DNA of 64,000 nucleotides. Origin: Pseudomonadota bacterium (lineage in GTDB: Bacteria > Pseudomonadota > Gammaproteobacteria > Steroidobacterales > Steroidobacteraceae). Made by a program: the position numbers and the translations under genes. Positions 7,634 to 15,716 of this stretch are shown here, one piece after another; within the stretch, counting starts at the first letter, position 1, and every line of letters begins with the position of its first letter. Location of the stretch: contig JAFAEQ010000029.1 in the NCBI GenBank assembly GCA_023423935.1, forward strand, positions 124,001 to 188,000. Reading direction: 5' to 3'. Under the pieces are notes generated by a model that saw only the letters and a list, made by a program, of their open reading frames with translations, was not told where the DNA came from and searched no databases.

Positions 7634-10036
7634 TCAGAACTTGTAAGCCGCCGAGACCAGGAAGCTGCGCGGCAGCTCAGGCAGTACCACCGAGTTGCCG
7701 AACAGATCCGGGAAGTTCGAGCGGAAGTAACGCTCGTCGGTCAGATTCTTACCCTGCAGGCCGAGCTTCCAGCTGCCGGTCTCGTAGTACATGCTGGCAT
7801 TCAGCAGTGTGTAGTCCGGCAGCTTCACGTTCTTCGCGAAGCCGGTGTAGACCTCGGCCACGCGAGTCGCGCCAATGCTGCCCGTCAATCCCGAAAGCAT
7901 GCCATCGAAACTGAACATCGCGTACACGCTGAACATCTCGTCCGGAATGCCGGCCTTGCGCGCAGCTTCCTTGTCGCCGACCAGGATGATCGAAGGGACC
8001 ACGCCGCCGTAGAACAACGCGGGATCCACACCCTTCAGATCCGAGGCGCCTGCGAAGCTGAACTGCGTGCCCGAATCCGCTGCACCCAGGTTGTAGACCT
8101 TCAGGCTCGTATAGGCGCCCGTCAGCGTGACGTGCTTGTTCACCACGAAGCGCGCTTCGAATTCATAACCTTTCGCCTGCGTGGTGTTGTTGGTCACCGT
8201 GTCCTGCGCGTTGTAGTCGAGTCGCTCCTGCTCGAAGTAGTCGGCGGCGAGATAGAGCCTGTTCTCGAGCATCGCTGCCTTGATGCCGTACTCGTGCAGC
8301 TCGGAGTCGGCCACCGCATTGCCGCCCGCGAGCGATAGCGCCGGGATCTGGCCGCCCTGACCGAGAATCAGCGTCGACTGTTCCGCGACCGTAACGTAAG
8401 GACGCAAGCCCAATGGCAATTGATACGACAAGCTCGCAGACCACGACGTCGCGCTGTCGGTATCGTCGCCCTTCGTGCCCGGGCTGTCGTTGGAATCCGC
8501 CAGGATCTCGGACTCCATGTCGAGATAGTCGTAACGCGCACCTGCCAGCAGGTTCAGCTTCTCGAAGAGCGTGACGTCGGCCATGAAGGCCAACGCGTAG
8601 TCCGTGAATTTGCCGACCGTGTGTTGCGAGTAGAACTCCTGACCGCGCGTTGCCAGCGTGCGCCGATCGATCGGCGAGCCTGGCCTGGTGATGTCGCGAC
8701 GATCGAAGTACTCGAAATCGAAGTTGTCGCCATGCTCGAAGTTCTGATGACGGATCGACGGACTCAGCTGAACGCTCGCCTCGATGGGACCCGCCGGCTG
8801 GAATTGATAGCCGAGAATCAGTTGATCCTCGACGACCCAGGTCTTCGCCATCTGCGAGAAGCCATAGGCATTCTCGTTCACGTTATCGAGCGACTCGTAG
8901 AACGTCTTGTTCGTAACGGTGAAGCCCTGCCCACCGTCGTAGATGTAGTCGAAGTACAGCGTGAGCACCTGGTCTTCGAGCGTGTCGTCATCCTGAACCA
9001 GCACCTTGCTGCCAGAGAGGCGTTGCGTGCCTGGATTCTGTAGCGCCATGTTCGGATGCTGCGCGAGCGCTGCCTGGATATCTGCCGCAGACATGCCTTG
9101 CGGGTTGAACATGAATGCGCCGATGTTGCCTGCGATCGATTCCGTATCGGACAGGTAACCATCGCCATTGGTATCGAGTGAAGGAGGACTGCCGGTGATG
9201 TACGTGCCGTGATCGATCAGCTCCTGCGTCAGTCGATTCCAGCCGGCGACCTGATTGCCCTTGAAGTCCTGATACATGCCCCCGAACTCGAGCCGCGACG
9301 TATCGCTCAGGTTCATGTCGAATGAAGCCTGGTAGATGCTCTGATCGGTGCTCGTGTTGTCGTAATAGCTGCCCGAGTTCTCGAACTCGGTGTACAGGTA
9401 ATAACCCAGCGGTTTGCTGAACAGCTCTGCCGGACCACCAACTTCGGCGGTGACGATCTTCTTGTCCCAGCTGCCGGTGGTGATGCCGATTTCAGCCGTC
9501 GGTTGGTTCAGGTACTGGCCCGTCGCGGCGCGCGCAGACTTGGGGACGAAGTTCAGATAGCCGCCGATCTTCGATGGGCCGTAGATCGGCGAAGCCGGAC
9601 CGCGCACGACGTCGATGCGATCGCTCGCGCCGATGGGCGTCGGATAGTTGCCGGGATTGTCGATGCGCTTCACGCCGCGGAAATAGTTCTCGCCCGGTGT
9701 GCCGCGCACATCGAGCGAGCCGGCCACGCCGAAGAACGATTGCGTGAACGAGCCCGGCGTGAGCGCCACCAGATCGTCGATCTCGGTGATGATCACGCGC
9801 TCCAGCATTTCCCTGCTGATGGTCGTCACCGAGCGTGGCGTTTCCACCGCTGTCTTGCCGAAGCCGAAGACCGATTCCAGCTTCTCGGTCGGAATCACAT
9901 TGATGCGATCGCCTTCGACGACGACGGTGTCCAGCACTGCGGATTCCGGTTCGGCGGCGACTGCAGCAACGCTGCCGGCACCGAGCGACAACATACAGAC
10001 AGCACGAATGTGCCGGGCAAGCAGAGTGCGCTTCAT
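7634..10036 (-). CDS. TonB-dependent outer-membrane receptor with EF-hand-like loop
   Basis: The 800-residue protein carries a signal peptide after MKRTLLARHIRAV. Its plug domain contains ETPRSVTTISREMLE, LTPGSFTQSFFGVAG, LDVRGTPGENYFRG and DRIDVVRGPASPIYGPSKIGG, and a 22-strand-type barrel ends in SFLVSAAYKF. I chose the ATG at 10036, preceded by GGGGAAAA, over an in-frame start 56 codons upstream because the leader begins there. Near residues 287-298 the loop DTNGDGYLSDTE matches the calcium-binding EF-hand consensus, which is unusual in a receptor barrel loop. The plug looks siderophore-receptor-like, but the purine-locus context suggests that it may take up nucleosides or purines. That substrate is inference. 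Confidence 0.88.
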   Translation of the reverse strand: MKRTLLARHIRAVCMLSLGAGSVAAVAAEPESAVLDTVVVEGDRINVIPTEKLESVFGFGKTAVETPRSVTTISREMLERVIITEIDDLVALTPGSFTQSFFGVAGSLDVRGTPGENYFRGVKRIDNPGNYPTPIGASDRIDVVRGPASPIYGPSKIGGYLNFVPKSARAATGQYLNQPTAEIGITTGSWDKKIVTAEVGGPAELFSKPLGYYLYTEFENSGSYYDNTSTDQSIYQASFDMNLSDTSRLEFGGMYQDFKGNQVAGWNRLTQELIDHGTYITGSPPSLDTNGDGYLSDTESIAGNIGAFMFNPQGMSAADIQAALAQHPNMALQNPGTQRLSGSKVLVQDDDTLEDQVLTLYFDYIYDGGQGFTVTNKTFYESLDNVNENAYGFSQMAKTWVVEDQLILGYQFQPAGPIEASVQLSPSIRHQNFEHGDNFDFEYFDRRDITRPGSPIDRRTLATRGQEFYSQHTVGKFTDYALAFMADVTLFEKLNLLAGARYDYLDMESEILADSNDSPGTKGDDTDSATSWSASLSYQLPLGLRPYVTVAEQSTLILGQGGQIPALSLAGGNAVADSELHEYGIKAAMLENRLYLAADYFEQERLDYNAQDTVTNNTTQAKGYEFEARFVVNKHVTLTGAYTSLKVYNLGAADSGTQFSFAGASDLKGVDPALFYGGVVPSIILVGDKEAARKAGIPDEMFSVYAMFSFDGMLSGLTGSIGATRVAEVYTGFAKNVKLPDYTLLNASMYYETGSWKLGLQGKNLTDERYFRSNFPDLFGNSVVLPELPRSFLVSAAYKF

Positions 10037-10118
10037 TGAATTTTTTCCCCAGGTGCAAGGTACGGCCAGTACCGGTCGATCATCTGCAAGCACGTTTGAG
10101 GCCAAAATGCTGTCTGCG

Positions 10119-10138
10119 CGGTCAACAATTTTTGAGCA
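10119..10138 (-). promoter_or_regulatory. 20-nt motif shared with the bmp/uraH intergenic region
   Basis: CGGTCAACAATTTTTGAGCA (plus-strand text) lies 83-102 bp upstream of the receptor start. It matches 17 of 20 positions of a sequence at 13754-13773, in the same orientation and at a similar distance from the binding-protein gene. It contains TTGACC on the coding strand, which is also a RutR-type half-site and a plausible -35 element. It is a candidate operator for the TetR regulator at 11853-12566, or a shared promoter element. Confidence 0.45.
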
Positions 10139-10221
10139 AGCGGAATTGCCCAAAGAAATCAGCACATTGATATCGCAATCGCGCGCAGGAGCACGCTGCG
10201 GCAAGATCGAAAGGCGCGCTC

Positions 10222-10250
10222 GGTGCGCGAGTCACGAGCACTCGCGCACC
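10222..10250. terminator. Hairpin downstream of the adenosine-deaminase-like gene
   Basis: An 11-bp perfect stem, GGTGCGCGAGT/ACTCGCGCACC, with a 7-nt loop is placed 10 bp after the stop codon at 10261. It is a likely factor-independent terminator or 3'-end stabiliser and separates this gene from the receptor gene. Confidence 0.6.
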
Positions 10251-10260
10251 GATTCCGCGC

Positions 10261-11703
10261 TCAGTTGAAGCAGATCTGATAACGCTTGCACAAGAATGAG
10301 TAGCTCACCGGCTTCACCGACTTGAGCGCATTCGATCCTTGTTTCTGGAATTGCTGAGCGAAGGCCTGCACGCGCTTGTCGTAGTCGGCCAGGAGCTTCT
10401 GCTTGGTCGCATCGTCGAGGAACGCATGCTTGAGCGAGTTACGCCCGAGCCGGGTCAACTCCTCCCACGAGAGGTTGAACTCCTTCACCGCGACGAAGTA
10501 CTCGTCGGTCATATTGGAATCCCACATGCCGCGATCGTCCGTCGACAATGCGACGGGGATATCGAGGCGCAGATACTCCGGAAACGGATGCTGCGAATAC
10601 TCCTGCACGTATTCGAGCAACAGGTTGCTCACGAGATTGATCTCCACCATGTACGGCCCATGCCGCATGAGCCGCATCGTGTCGGGATCGGTAATCAGGT
10701 TCACGCCATGACCGATGCGCTTGGCACCGAGCAGCAGCGTGTCGCGAATGTGGTAGTTGGGCTCATCCACTTCGCCCGCATGGATCGAAAGATTGATATC
10801 GGGATACTTGTGGCGCAGCTCACGGAGCACCGGCAAAAAACGCAGCGGATAACCCTTGTCATCGTCTTCGCGACCGACCATGTTCACGCCGACATAGAGA
10901 TCACGATACTGATCGTTGACCGCGTAGAGCTCGCGCAACCGAGCTTCCGCATCCGGCGAGAACCGCAGCAGCGCATTCTGGAAACGGACGGTCACACCCG
11001 TCGCCACGGCGTCCGGCGCTTTCAAGCGGGCACGGATGATGTCGGCCACCTCATCGCGCGTGAACGCTGAGCCGTCGGGCTTGCGGTAGCCATCGAGCCC
11101 GTTCTGGGTTTCCAGATAGACCACGCCCTCTTTGCCGAACGCCTCCATGTTCTTGTAGAGCAACTGCGCCACGAAGTAGGGATTGGTGAGCATGTCGTTG
11201 ATGCGATACCAATGCGCATCGAAGAACTCGTTGCGTCCTTCGTGCGGCTTGTCGAGCCGCTGACTGTCGAGCCACGCCTGCCGTTCGTGCGGCGTCAGAT
11301 CCTCGAGCCGCTTGTATTCCGACTTCTGGCAGTCATCGAGCTGCGCGTAGGCCGCACCGTGAATCGTGCGCAACAAGAGCAAGTACTTGTCGGGCGCGAA
11401 CTCATTGCTCCCGAAGTCCACGCAGTTGTTGATTTTTACCTTCGCGTAGTAGCTGTAGCCGCGCTGCTTCTGCGCCAACGCTTCGTCCCACATCCACTCG
11501 GACAGATAAGCCCCCGCCAGGTGGTTGTGCAGATCGCCACCCTTGGGTAACGCGTAGAGAAACGTGTAGAGCTGCTCGGGCGTAGCCGTTTTCTTGAACT
11601 GCTCGAACCAGGCCTCCGCTGCGATCGCCGAGTTGGAAAGCACAGGCTGGATCAGACCCGCTGCCAGCGTGACAGCAGCCGTAAGCACGACGCGCAATTT
11701 CAT
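10261..11703 (-). CDS. Exported adenosine deaminase-like protein (ADGF-type)
   Basis: The 480-residue product has a signal peptide (MKLRVVLTAAVTLAAGLIQP, then SNSAIAA) followed by an adenosine/AMP deaminase domain. Metal and catalytic motifs are present: LPKGGDLHNHLAGA (HxH), NLSIHAGEVDEP (His, Glu), KRIGHGVNLI and VALSTDDRGMW (Asp pair). It is longer than cytosolic Add (about 330 aa), and its N-terminal extension is reminiscent of secreted ADGF proteins. It should deaminate adenosine or 2'-deoxyadenosine in the periplasm, which would feed inosine to the exported nucleosidase-fold proteins nearby. I chose the ATG at 11703 because GAGG lies 9 bp upstream; an in-frame ATG four codons earlier is possible. 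Two Cys residues near the C-terminus (FLCKRYQICFN) may form a disulfide. Confidence 0.85.
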   Translation of the reverse strand: MKLRVVLTAAVTLAAGLIQPVLSNSAIAAEAWFEQFKKTATPEQLYTFLYALPKGGDLHNHLAGAYLSEWMWDEALAQKQRGYSYYAKVKINNCVDFGSNEFAPDKYLLLLRTIHGAAYAQLDDCQKSEYKRLEDLTPHERQAWLDSQRLDKPHEGRNEFFDAHWYRINDMLTNPYFVAQLLYKNMEAFGKEGVVYLETQNGLDGYRKPDGSAFTRDEVADIIRARLKAPDAVATGVTVRFQNALLRFSPDAEARLRELYAVNDQYRDLYVGVNMVGREDDDKGYPLRFLPVLRELRHKYPDINLSIHAGEVDEPNYHIRDTLLLGAKRIGHGVNLITDPDTMRLMRHGPYMVEINLVSNLLLEYVQEYSQHPFPEYLRLDIPVALSTDDRGMWDSNMTDEYFVAVKEFNLSWEELTRLGRNSLKHAFLDDATKQKLLADYDKRVQAFAQQFQKQGSNALKSVKPVSYSFLCKRYQICFN

Positions 11704-11852
11704 GAACAACCTCATCGTTGGAGTTGGAATCGTGTCGGCGCTGGTGGGAGCAAGAAGCAGGCCAGCGCGCCATACGCAGGGCGCCCAGTGTTCATCGAAT
11801 GAAAAGAAGGAGAACAACTTCTGGCGAGCGAGTCAGCCGGTTGCCGCCCGCT

Positions 11853-12566
11853 TCATTCAGTGGCTGGCACCAGATCGCTCACAGATAGTCGAGTAGCTGC
11901 ACAGTCCGCACTCGGCGCTGGGCTCGCTCGTACTGCGCATCCGCGCAGAATGACTTGCGTGAGTGTGTGCGTCGCGGCGTCGAAATCGATCTCGCTGAGT
12001 GTCTCGCGTCCGAGGGAGGCTTTGACCTGGCAGGCGAAGTCGGCGTAGTGCTGAGTGGCACTCCATAGCAGAAAGATCAGATGTGCGGGATCGAGCGGAG
12101 CGATCTTGCCTTGCTGGATCCAGACCCTGAACACCTCGGTGCGGCCGCGAAACCAGCGTCGATAGTCCTCGTCGAAGTAGCCGATGAGATTCGGGGCGCC
12201 GTTGATGATCTCGATGGCAAAGATTCGCGAGGACAACGGGTTGTCTCGCGAGAAACGCATCTTCGCAGCAATGTATCGCGCCAGCGCAATGGCCGGATCG
12301 TCTTCGGCCCGCAGCTCGTTCAGCGCGCCATCCCAGAGTTCGATGATTCCACTCAGAACCGCCGCATAGAGCTCGAGCTTGCTGTTGAAGTAGTAATGAA
12401 TATTCGCTTTCGGCAGACCGGCGCGCTGCGCGATGCTGTTCATGCTCGCGCCCTTGAACCCGCTGCTCGCGAACTCCTCCTCCGCGGCCGCGATGATCAG
12501 CTGCTCGTTCTTGCGCCTGATCCGGCTGGCTTTGCGACCCCGATGCGCCGCGATCTTGAACAGCAT
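11853..12566 (-). CDS. TetR-family regulator, RutR-like
   Basis: This 237-residue repressor has an N-terminal TetR helix-turn-helix (IIAAAEEEFASSGFKGASMN, then SIAQRAGLPKANIHYYFNSK). Its effector domain shares several stretches with E. coli RutR: IAPLDPAHLIFLLWSATQHY, ADFACQV and FAIEIINGAP. RutR responds to uracil and thymine and also controls purine genes, so this relative may sense a pyrimidine or purine here. It follows the binding-protein gene by 25 bp on the same strand and is probably co-transcribed with it. I chose the ATG at 12566 because upstream in-frame starts lie inside the binding-protein gene. Targets are unproven; a motif shared by two upstream regions in this locus is a candidate. 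Confidence 0.85.
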   Translation of the reverse strand: MLFKIAAHRGRKASRIRRKNEQLIIAAAEEEFASSGFKGASMNSIAQRAGLPKANIHYYFNSKLELYAAVLSGIIELWDGALNELRAEDDPAIALARYIAAKMRFSRDNPLSSRIFAIEIINGAPNLIGYFDEDYRRWFRGRTEVFRVWIQQGKIAPLDPAHLIFLLWSATQHYADFACQVKASLGRETLSEIDFDAATHTLTQVILRGCAVRASPAPSADCAATRLSVSDLVPATE

Positions 12567-12591
12567 GTGCGTCGATTCGTCGGATCCGGCC

Positions 12592-13680
12592 TCATTTCGG
12601 AATCGAGCCTGCGACACCTTCGACATACCAGTTGAACGCGAGCAACTCATCCATGGTCATCTCCTTTCCCGCCGGGACTTTCACCACGCCCGCGCTGTCT
12701 TTGATCGGGCCGGCGAAAGGAACGAGCTTGTCATCGATCAAGGCCTGCTTGCGCTCCTCGAAGAGCTTGGCGACATCGGCAGGCACGGCAGGATTCAACT
12801 TGCTGAGCACGATCGCTTTTTCCTTCAGACCCCAGCGCGTGATGCGACCGCCTTGCCAGGTGCCGGCGAGCGCCTGCTTCACTTGCTCGATGTAGTAGAT
12901 GGACCAGTCGAGCGTGTTCGCAGTGAGATGCGCGCGCGGACCATAACGCGACATGTCCGAATCCCATCCGAAGGCGTACTTTCCCTTCTCCTCCGCCACT
13001 TGCACGACGGCCGGCGAATCGGTGTTCTGGCTCAGTACATCGGCACCTTGTGCAATCAGCGTCTCGGCCGCCTGACGTTCCTTGCCAGGGTCGTACCAGG
13101 TATTCACCCAGACCACTTTCGTCTGGGCCTTCGGATTCACGCTGCGCGCGCCGAGCGTGAAGGCGTTGATGTTGCGAATGACTTCGGGCACCGGATGAGA
13201 GCCGACGAATCCGAGTGTGTTCGACTGGGTCATCTTTCCCGCGAGCACGCCGAGCAGATATGCCCCCTCATAGAAGCGCGCTTCATACGCAACCATGTTC
13301 GGTGCGGTCTTGTAGCCCGTCGCGTGCTCGAATCTGACTTTGGGAAACTGCTTCGCGACCTTGAGCGTCGGCTCCATGAAGCCGAACGAGGTGGTGAAGA
13401 TCAACGAGTTGCCGCCGGCCGCAAGCCTGCGGATGACGCGTTCCGAGTCCGCGCCTTCGGCGACGCTCTCGACATAGGTCGTCTTCACTTTCGAGCCCAG
13501 GGCCTTCTCGACCGCCTTCCGCCCGAGGTCGTGCTGATAACTCCACCCGCCATCGCCCACCGGGCCCACGTACACAAACGCGACCTTCAAGGGCTCAGCG
13601 CTCTGCGCTGATGCAGTCCCCACGAGCAGGGTCGAGACCATCGCAATCAGAGCAACTCGAATGAATCGGTTCATCGGCAT
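12592..13680 (-). CDS. BMP-family ABC transporter substrate-binding protein (purine/nucleoside type)
   Basis: The 362-residue periplasmic binding protein has a Sec leader (MNRFIRVALIAMVSTLLVGT). It shows BMP/PnrA features: VAFVYVGPVGDGGWSYQHD, SLIFTTSFGFMEPTLKVA, FEHATGYKTAPNMVAYEARF, YEGAYLLGVLAGKMT and AFGWDSDMS. BMP proteins bind nucleosides or purine bases and work with RbsA-like ATPases and two YufP/YufQ-like permeases, which are encoded by the divergent operon at 19113-22688. ATGs at 13680 and 13674 are equally plausible. The gene lies back to back with uraH across a 199-bp regulatory region. Xanthine, urate or another base is the likely ligand, by context. Confidence 0.87.
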   Translation of the reverse strand: MPMNRFIRVALIAMVSTLLVGTASAQSAEPLKVAFVYVGPVGDGGWSYQHDLGRKAVEKALGSKVKTTYVESVAEGADSERVIRRLAAGGNSLIFTTSFGFMEPTLKVAKQFPKVRFEHATGYKTAPNMVAYEARFYEGAYLLGVLAGKMTQSNTLGFVGSHPVPEVIRNINAFTLGARSVNPKAQTKVVWVNTWYDPGKERQAAETLIAQGADVLSQNTDSPAVVQVAEEKGKYAFGWDSDMSRYGPRAHLTANTLDWSIYYIEQVKQALAGTWQGGRITRWGLKEKAIVLSKLNPAVPADVAKLFEERKQALIDDKLVPFAGPIKDSAGVVKVPAGKEMTMDELLAFNWYVEGVAGSIPK

Positions 13681-13753
13681 GCGCGTGTGTTGGTGAGTGT
13701 GCCCGCAGAGTACGACACGATTTTTGCATCGTACACAGGAAACATGATCGGAT

Positions 13754-13773
13754 CGGTCAAAAATTTTGGTGCA
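13754..13773 (-). promoter_or_regulatory. Second copy of the 20-nt shared motif
   Basis: CGGTCAAAAATTTTGGTGCA lies 74-93 bp upstream of the binding-protein start (13680) and 107-126 bp upstream of uraH. It is a 17/20 match to 10119-10138. Its quasi-palindromic core (CCAAAATTTTTGACC on the other strand) suits a dimeric regulator. Its position between divergent genes would let one protein control both directions. Confidence 0.45.
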
Positions 13774-13879
13774 GTAACGCGCTTCTCGACGAGCAGCACT
13801 TGCATGAGTGAACGTTTGTGCACCAGAACGATTGCATCGACTCGATCGAACGCACCACGATGAATCGTTCGCAGACTCG

Positions 13880-14233
13880 ATGAGCAAACTCACGACCCAT
13901 GTACTCGACACGCACAGCGGTCGACCCGCGTCGGGTCTGCGCATCGATCTGCATGCCGAGAATGACGCAGGTCATGAGCTCGTGATCTCGCAGGTGACGA
14001 ATGCGGACGGTCGCTGTGCGGCGCCGATGCTCGAGGGCGAGCGGATGCGCAAAGGTCGTTATCGACTCACGTTCTACGTCGCCGATTATTTCCGAGCGCT
14101 GAACGTTGTGTTGTCCGATCCGCCGTTCATCGACCGGGCCGTCGTGCATTTCGGCATCGGCCATCCCGACCAGAACTATCACGTGCCGCTGCTCGTCACG
14201 CCGTGGAGCTACTCGGTGTACCGTGGCAGCTGA
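13880..14233 (+). CDS. uraH: 5-hydroxyisourate hydrolase
   Basis: This 117-residue transthyretin-like protein is a cytosolic HIU hydrolase that opens 5-hydroxyisourate to OHCU. It has the N-terminal LTTHVLDTHSGRPA signature with the catalytic His, the internal R/H region (PDQNYHVPLLVTPWSYS) and the C-terminal YRGS that separates HIU hydrolases from true transthyretins. Length is normal and it has no signal peptide. It is the first gene of a 12-gene operon-like run and overlaps the next gene by 11 bp. I chose the ATG at 13880 because the conserved family start MSKLTTHVLD begins there. The upstream region is shared with the divergent binding-protein gene. Confidence 0.95.
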   Translation: MSKLTTHVLDTHSGRPASGLRIDLHAENDAGHELVISQVTNADGRCAAPMLEGERMRKGRYRLTFYVADYFRALNVVLSDPPFIDRAVVHFGIGHPDQNYHVPLLVTPWSYSVYRGS

Positions 14234-15716
14234 TCCGGCGCTCACCTCTACGAGTCAGGACAGTTCCTGCGTGCGCTTCGTGCTCGATGGCGAAATCATC
14301 GAAGCACGCGACGTGCCGCCCACCACCACGGTGCTCGAGTACTTGCGCGAGACGCTGGGACGCAAGGGCACCAAGGAAGGCTGCGCGGAAGGCGACTGCG
14401 GCGCTTGCACGGTCGTTCTCGGCAAGCTCTCGGAGGATCGTTCGCAGATCCGCTACACAGCGGTCAACTCATGCATTCGCTACCTCCCCACCATCGACGG
14501 TCATGAACTGGTCACGGTGGAGTCCTTGCAGCAGGGCGACGCTTTGCATCCGATCCAGCAGAGCCTGATCGAGCATCACGCCTCGCAGTGCGGCTTCTGC
14601 ACCCCGGGGTTCGTGATGTCGCTGTTCGCGCTGTATCTGAACAGCGAATCGCCGTCGCGAGACGCGGTGGTCGATGCGCTCGCAGGCAATCTGTGCCGCT
14701 GCACGGGCTATCGACCGATCATCGATGCAGGCTGCGCCATGGGTCGATATGCCGATCCACAGCAATGGAGCCGCGCCGACAGTCAATCCGAAACCCGCAT
14801 CGCGAAGCTTCGGGCGTTGCAACGAGTTACCACTCTGGATCTCGACGGTTACCTCGCACCGCAAAGTCTCGATGAGTTGCTCCGAGCGCTCGAGCGCACG
14901 CCCGACTCGCTACTGCTGGCCGGTGGTACTGACATCGGTCTGTGGACCACGAAGCATCTGCAATCGCTGCCGCCGCTGATCTATATCGGCGAGGTCAAGG
15001 AACTGCAGCACGTCGACGTCGAGCACGACGGGATTCGCATAGGCGCTGCGGTCTCCTTGACTGATGCCTGGCGAATGCTCGTGAAGCATTTTCCGCCGCT
15101 CGAAGAGCTCGCGCGCCGCTTCGCGTCGCCGCCAGTCTGCAACTCGGGCACGCTGTGCGGCAATCTCGCCAACGGCTCGCCGATCGGCGACTCCATGCCG
15201 GCACTGATCGCGCTCAGCGCTTCTGTCGAGCTGCGATCCAGCCACGGCGCGCGGTCCATTCCGCTCGAACGCTTCTATCTCGGCTACCAACAGAAGGATC
15301 TGCGGCCGGGCGAGTTCATCTCGCACGTGCGTATTCCGTGCCTGCAGGATAGACAGCGCCTTGCGTGCCACAAGGTTTCCAAGCGATTCGATCAGGACAT
15401 CAGTGCAGTTTGCGCCGCGTTCCTGATCGAGCTCGAAGACGATCATGTGCGCGACGCCCGCTTTGCCTTCGGCGGCATGGCCGCGATCCCGAAGCGGGCA
15501 TCGCAAGCAGAAGCGTGCGTGATGGGTCAGCGATGGACGCGCGCGAGTATCGATCGCGCTGCCTCGGCACTCGCGCGCGATTTCGAACCATTGACCGACA
15601 TGCGCGCCAGCGCCGCATACCGCCTGGAGGTTGCCGCCAACCTGTTGCGCCGCTTTCATCAGGCGACGCACGATAACGACGACATCAACGTTCACTCGCT
15701 GGCGGTGACGTCGTGA
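14223..15716 (+). CDS. xdhA: Xanthine dehydrogenase small subunit (2Fe-2S and FAD)
   Basis: The 497-residue subunit carries the electron-transfer cofactors of xanthine dehydrogenase, which oxidises hypoxanthine and xanthine to urate. Residues about 53-70 hold the plant-type 2Fe-2S motif GCAEGDCGACTVVLGK. A second cluster uses CGFCTPGF (about 122) and CRCTGYRP (about 158). The FAD domain follows with LLAGGTDIGLW (about 230) and CNSGTLCGNLANGSPIGD. I chose a GTG at 14223 that overlaps the end of uraH, because upstream residues in this frame are the shadow of uraH. It overlaps xdhB by 4 bp, fitting coupled, stoichiometric synthesis. Confidence 0.94.
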   Translation: MAADPALTSTSQDSSCVRFVLDGEIIEARDVPPTTTVLEYLRETLGRKGTKEGCAEGDCGACTVVLGKLSEDRSQIRYTAVNSCIRYLPTIDGHELVTVESLQQGDALHPIQQSLIEHHASQCGFCTPGFVMSLFALYLNSESPSRDAVVDALAGNLCRCTGYRPIIDAGCAMGRYADPQQWSRADSQSETRIAKLRALQRVTTLDLDGYLAPQSLDELLRALERTPDSLLLAGGTDIGLWTTKHLQSLPPLIYIGEVKELQHVDVEHDGIRIGAAVSLTDAWRMLVKHFPPLEELARRFASPPVCNSGTLCGNLANGSPIGDSMPALIALSASVELRSSHGARSIPLERFYLGYQQKDLRPGEFISHVRIPCLQDRQRLACHKVSKRFDQDISAVCAAFLIELEDDHVRDARFAFGGMAAIPKRASQAEACVMGQRWTRASIDRAASALARDFEPLTDMRASAAYRLEVAANLLRRFHQATHDNDDINVHSLAVTS

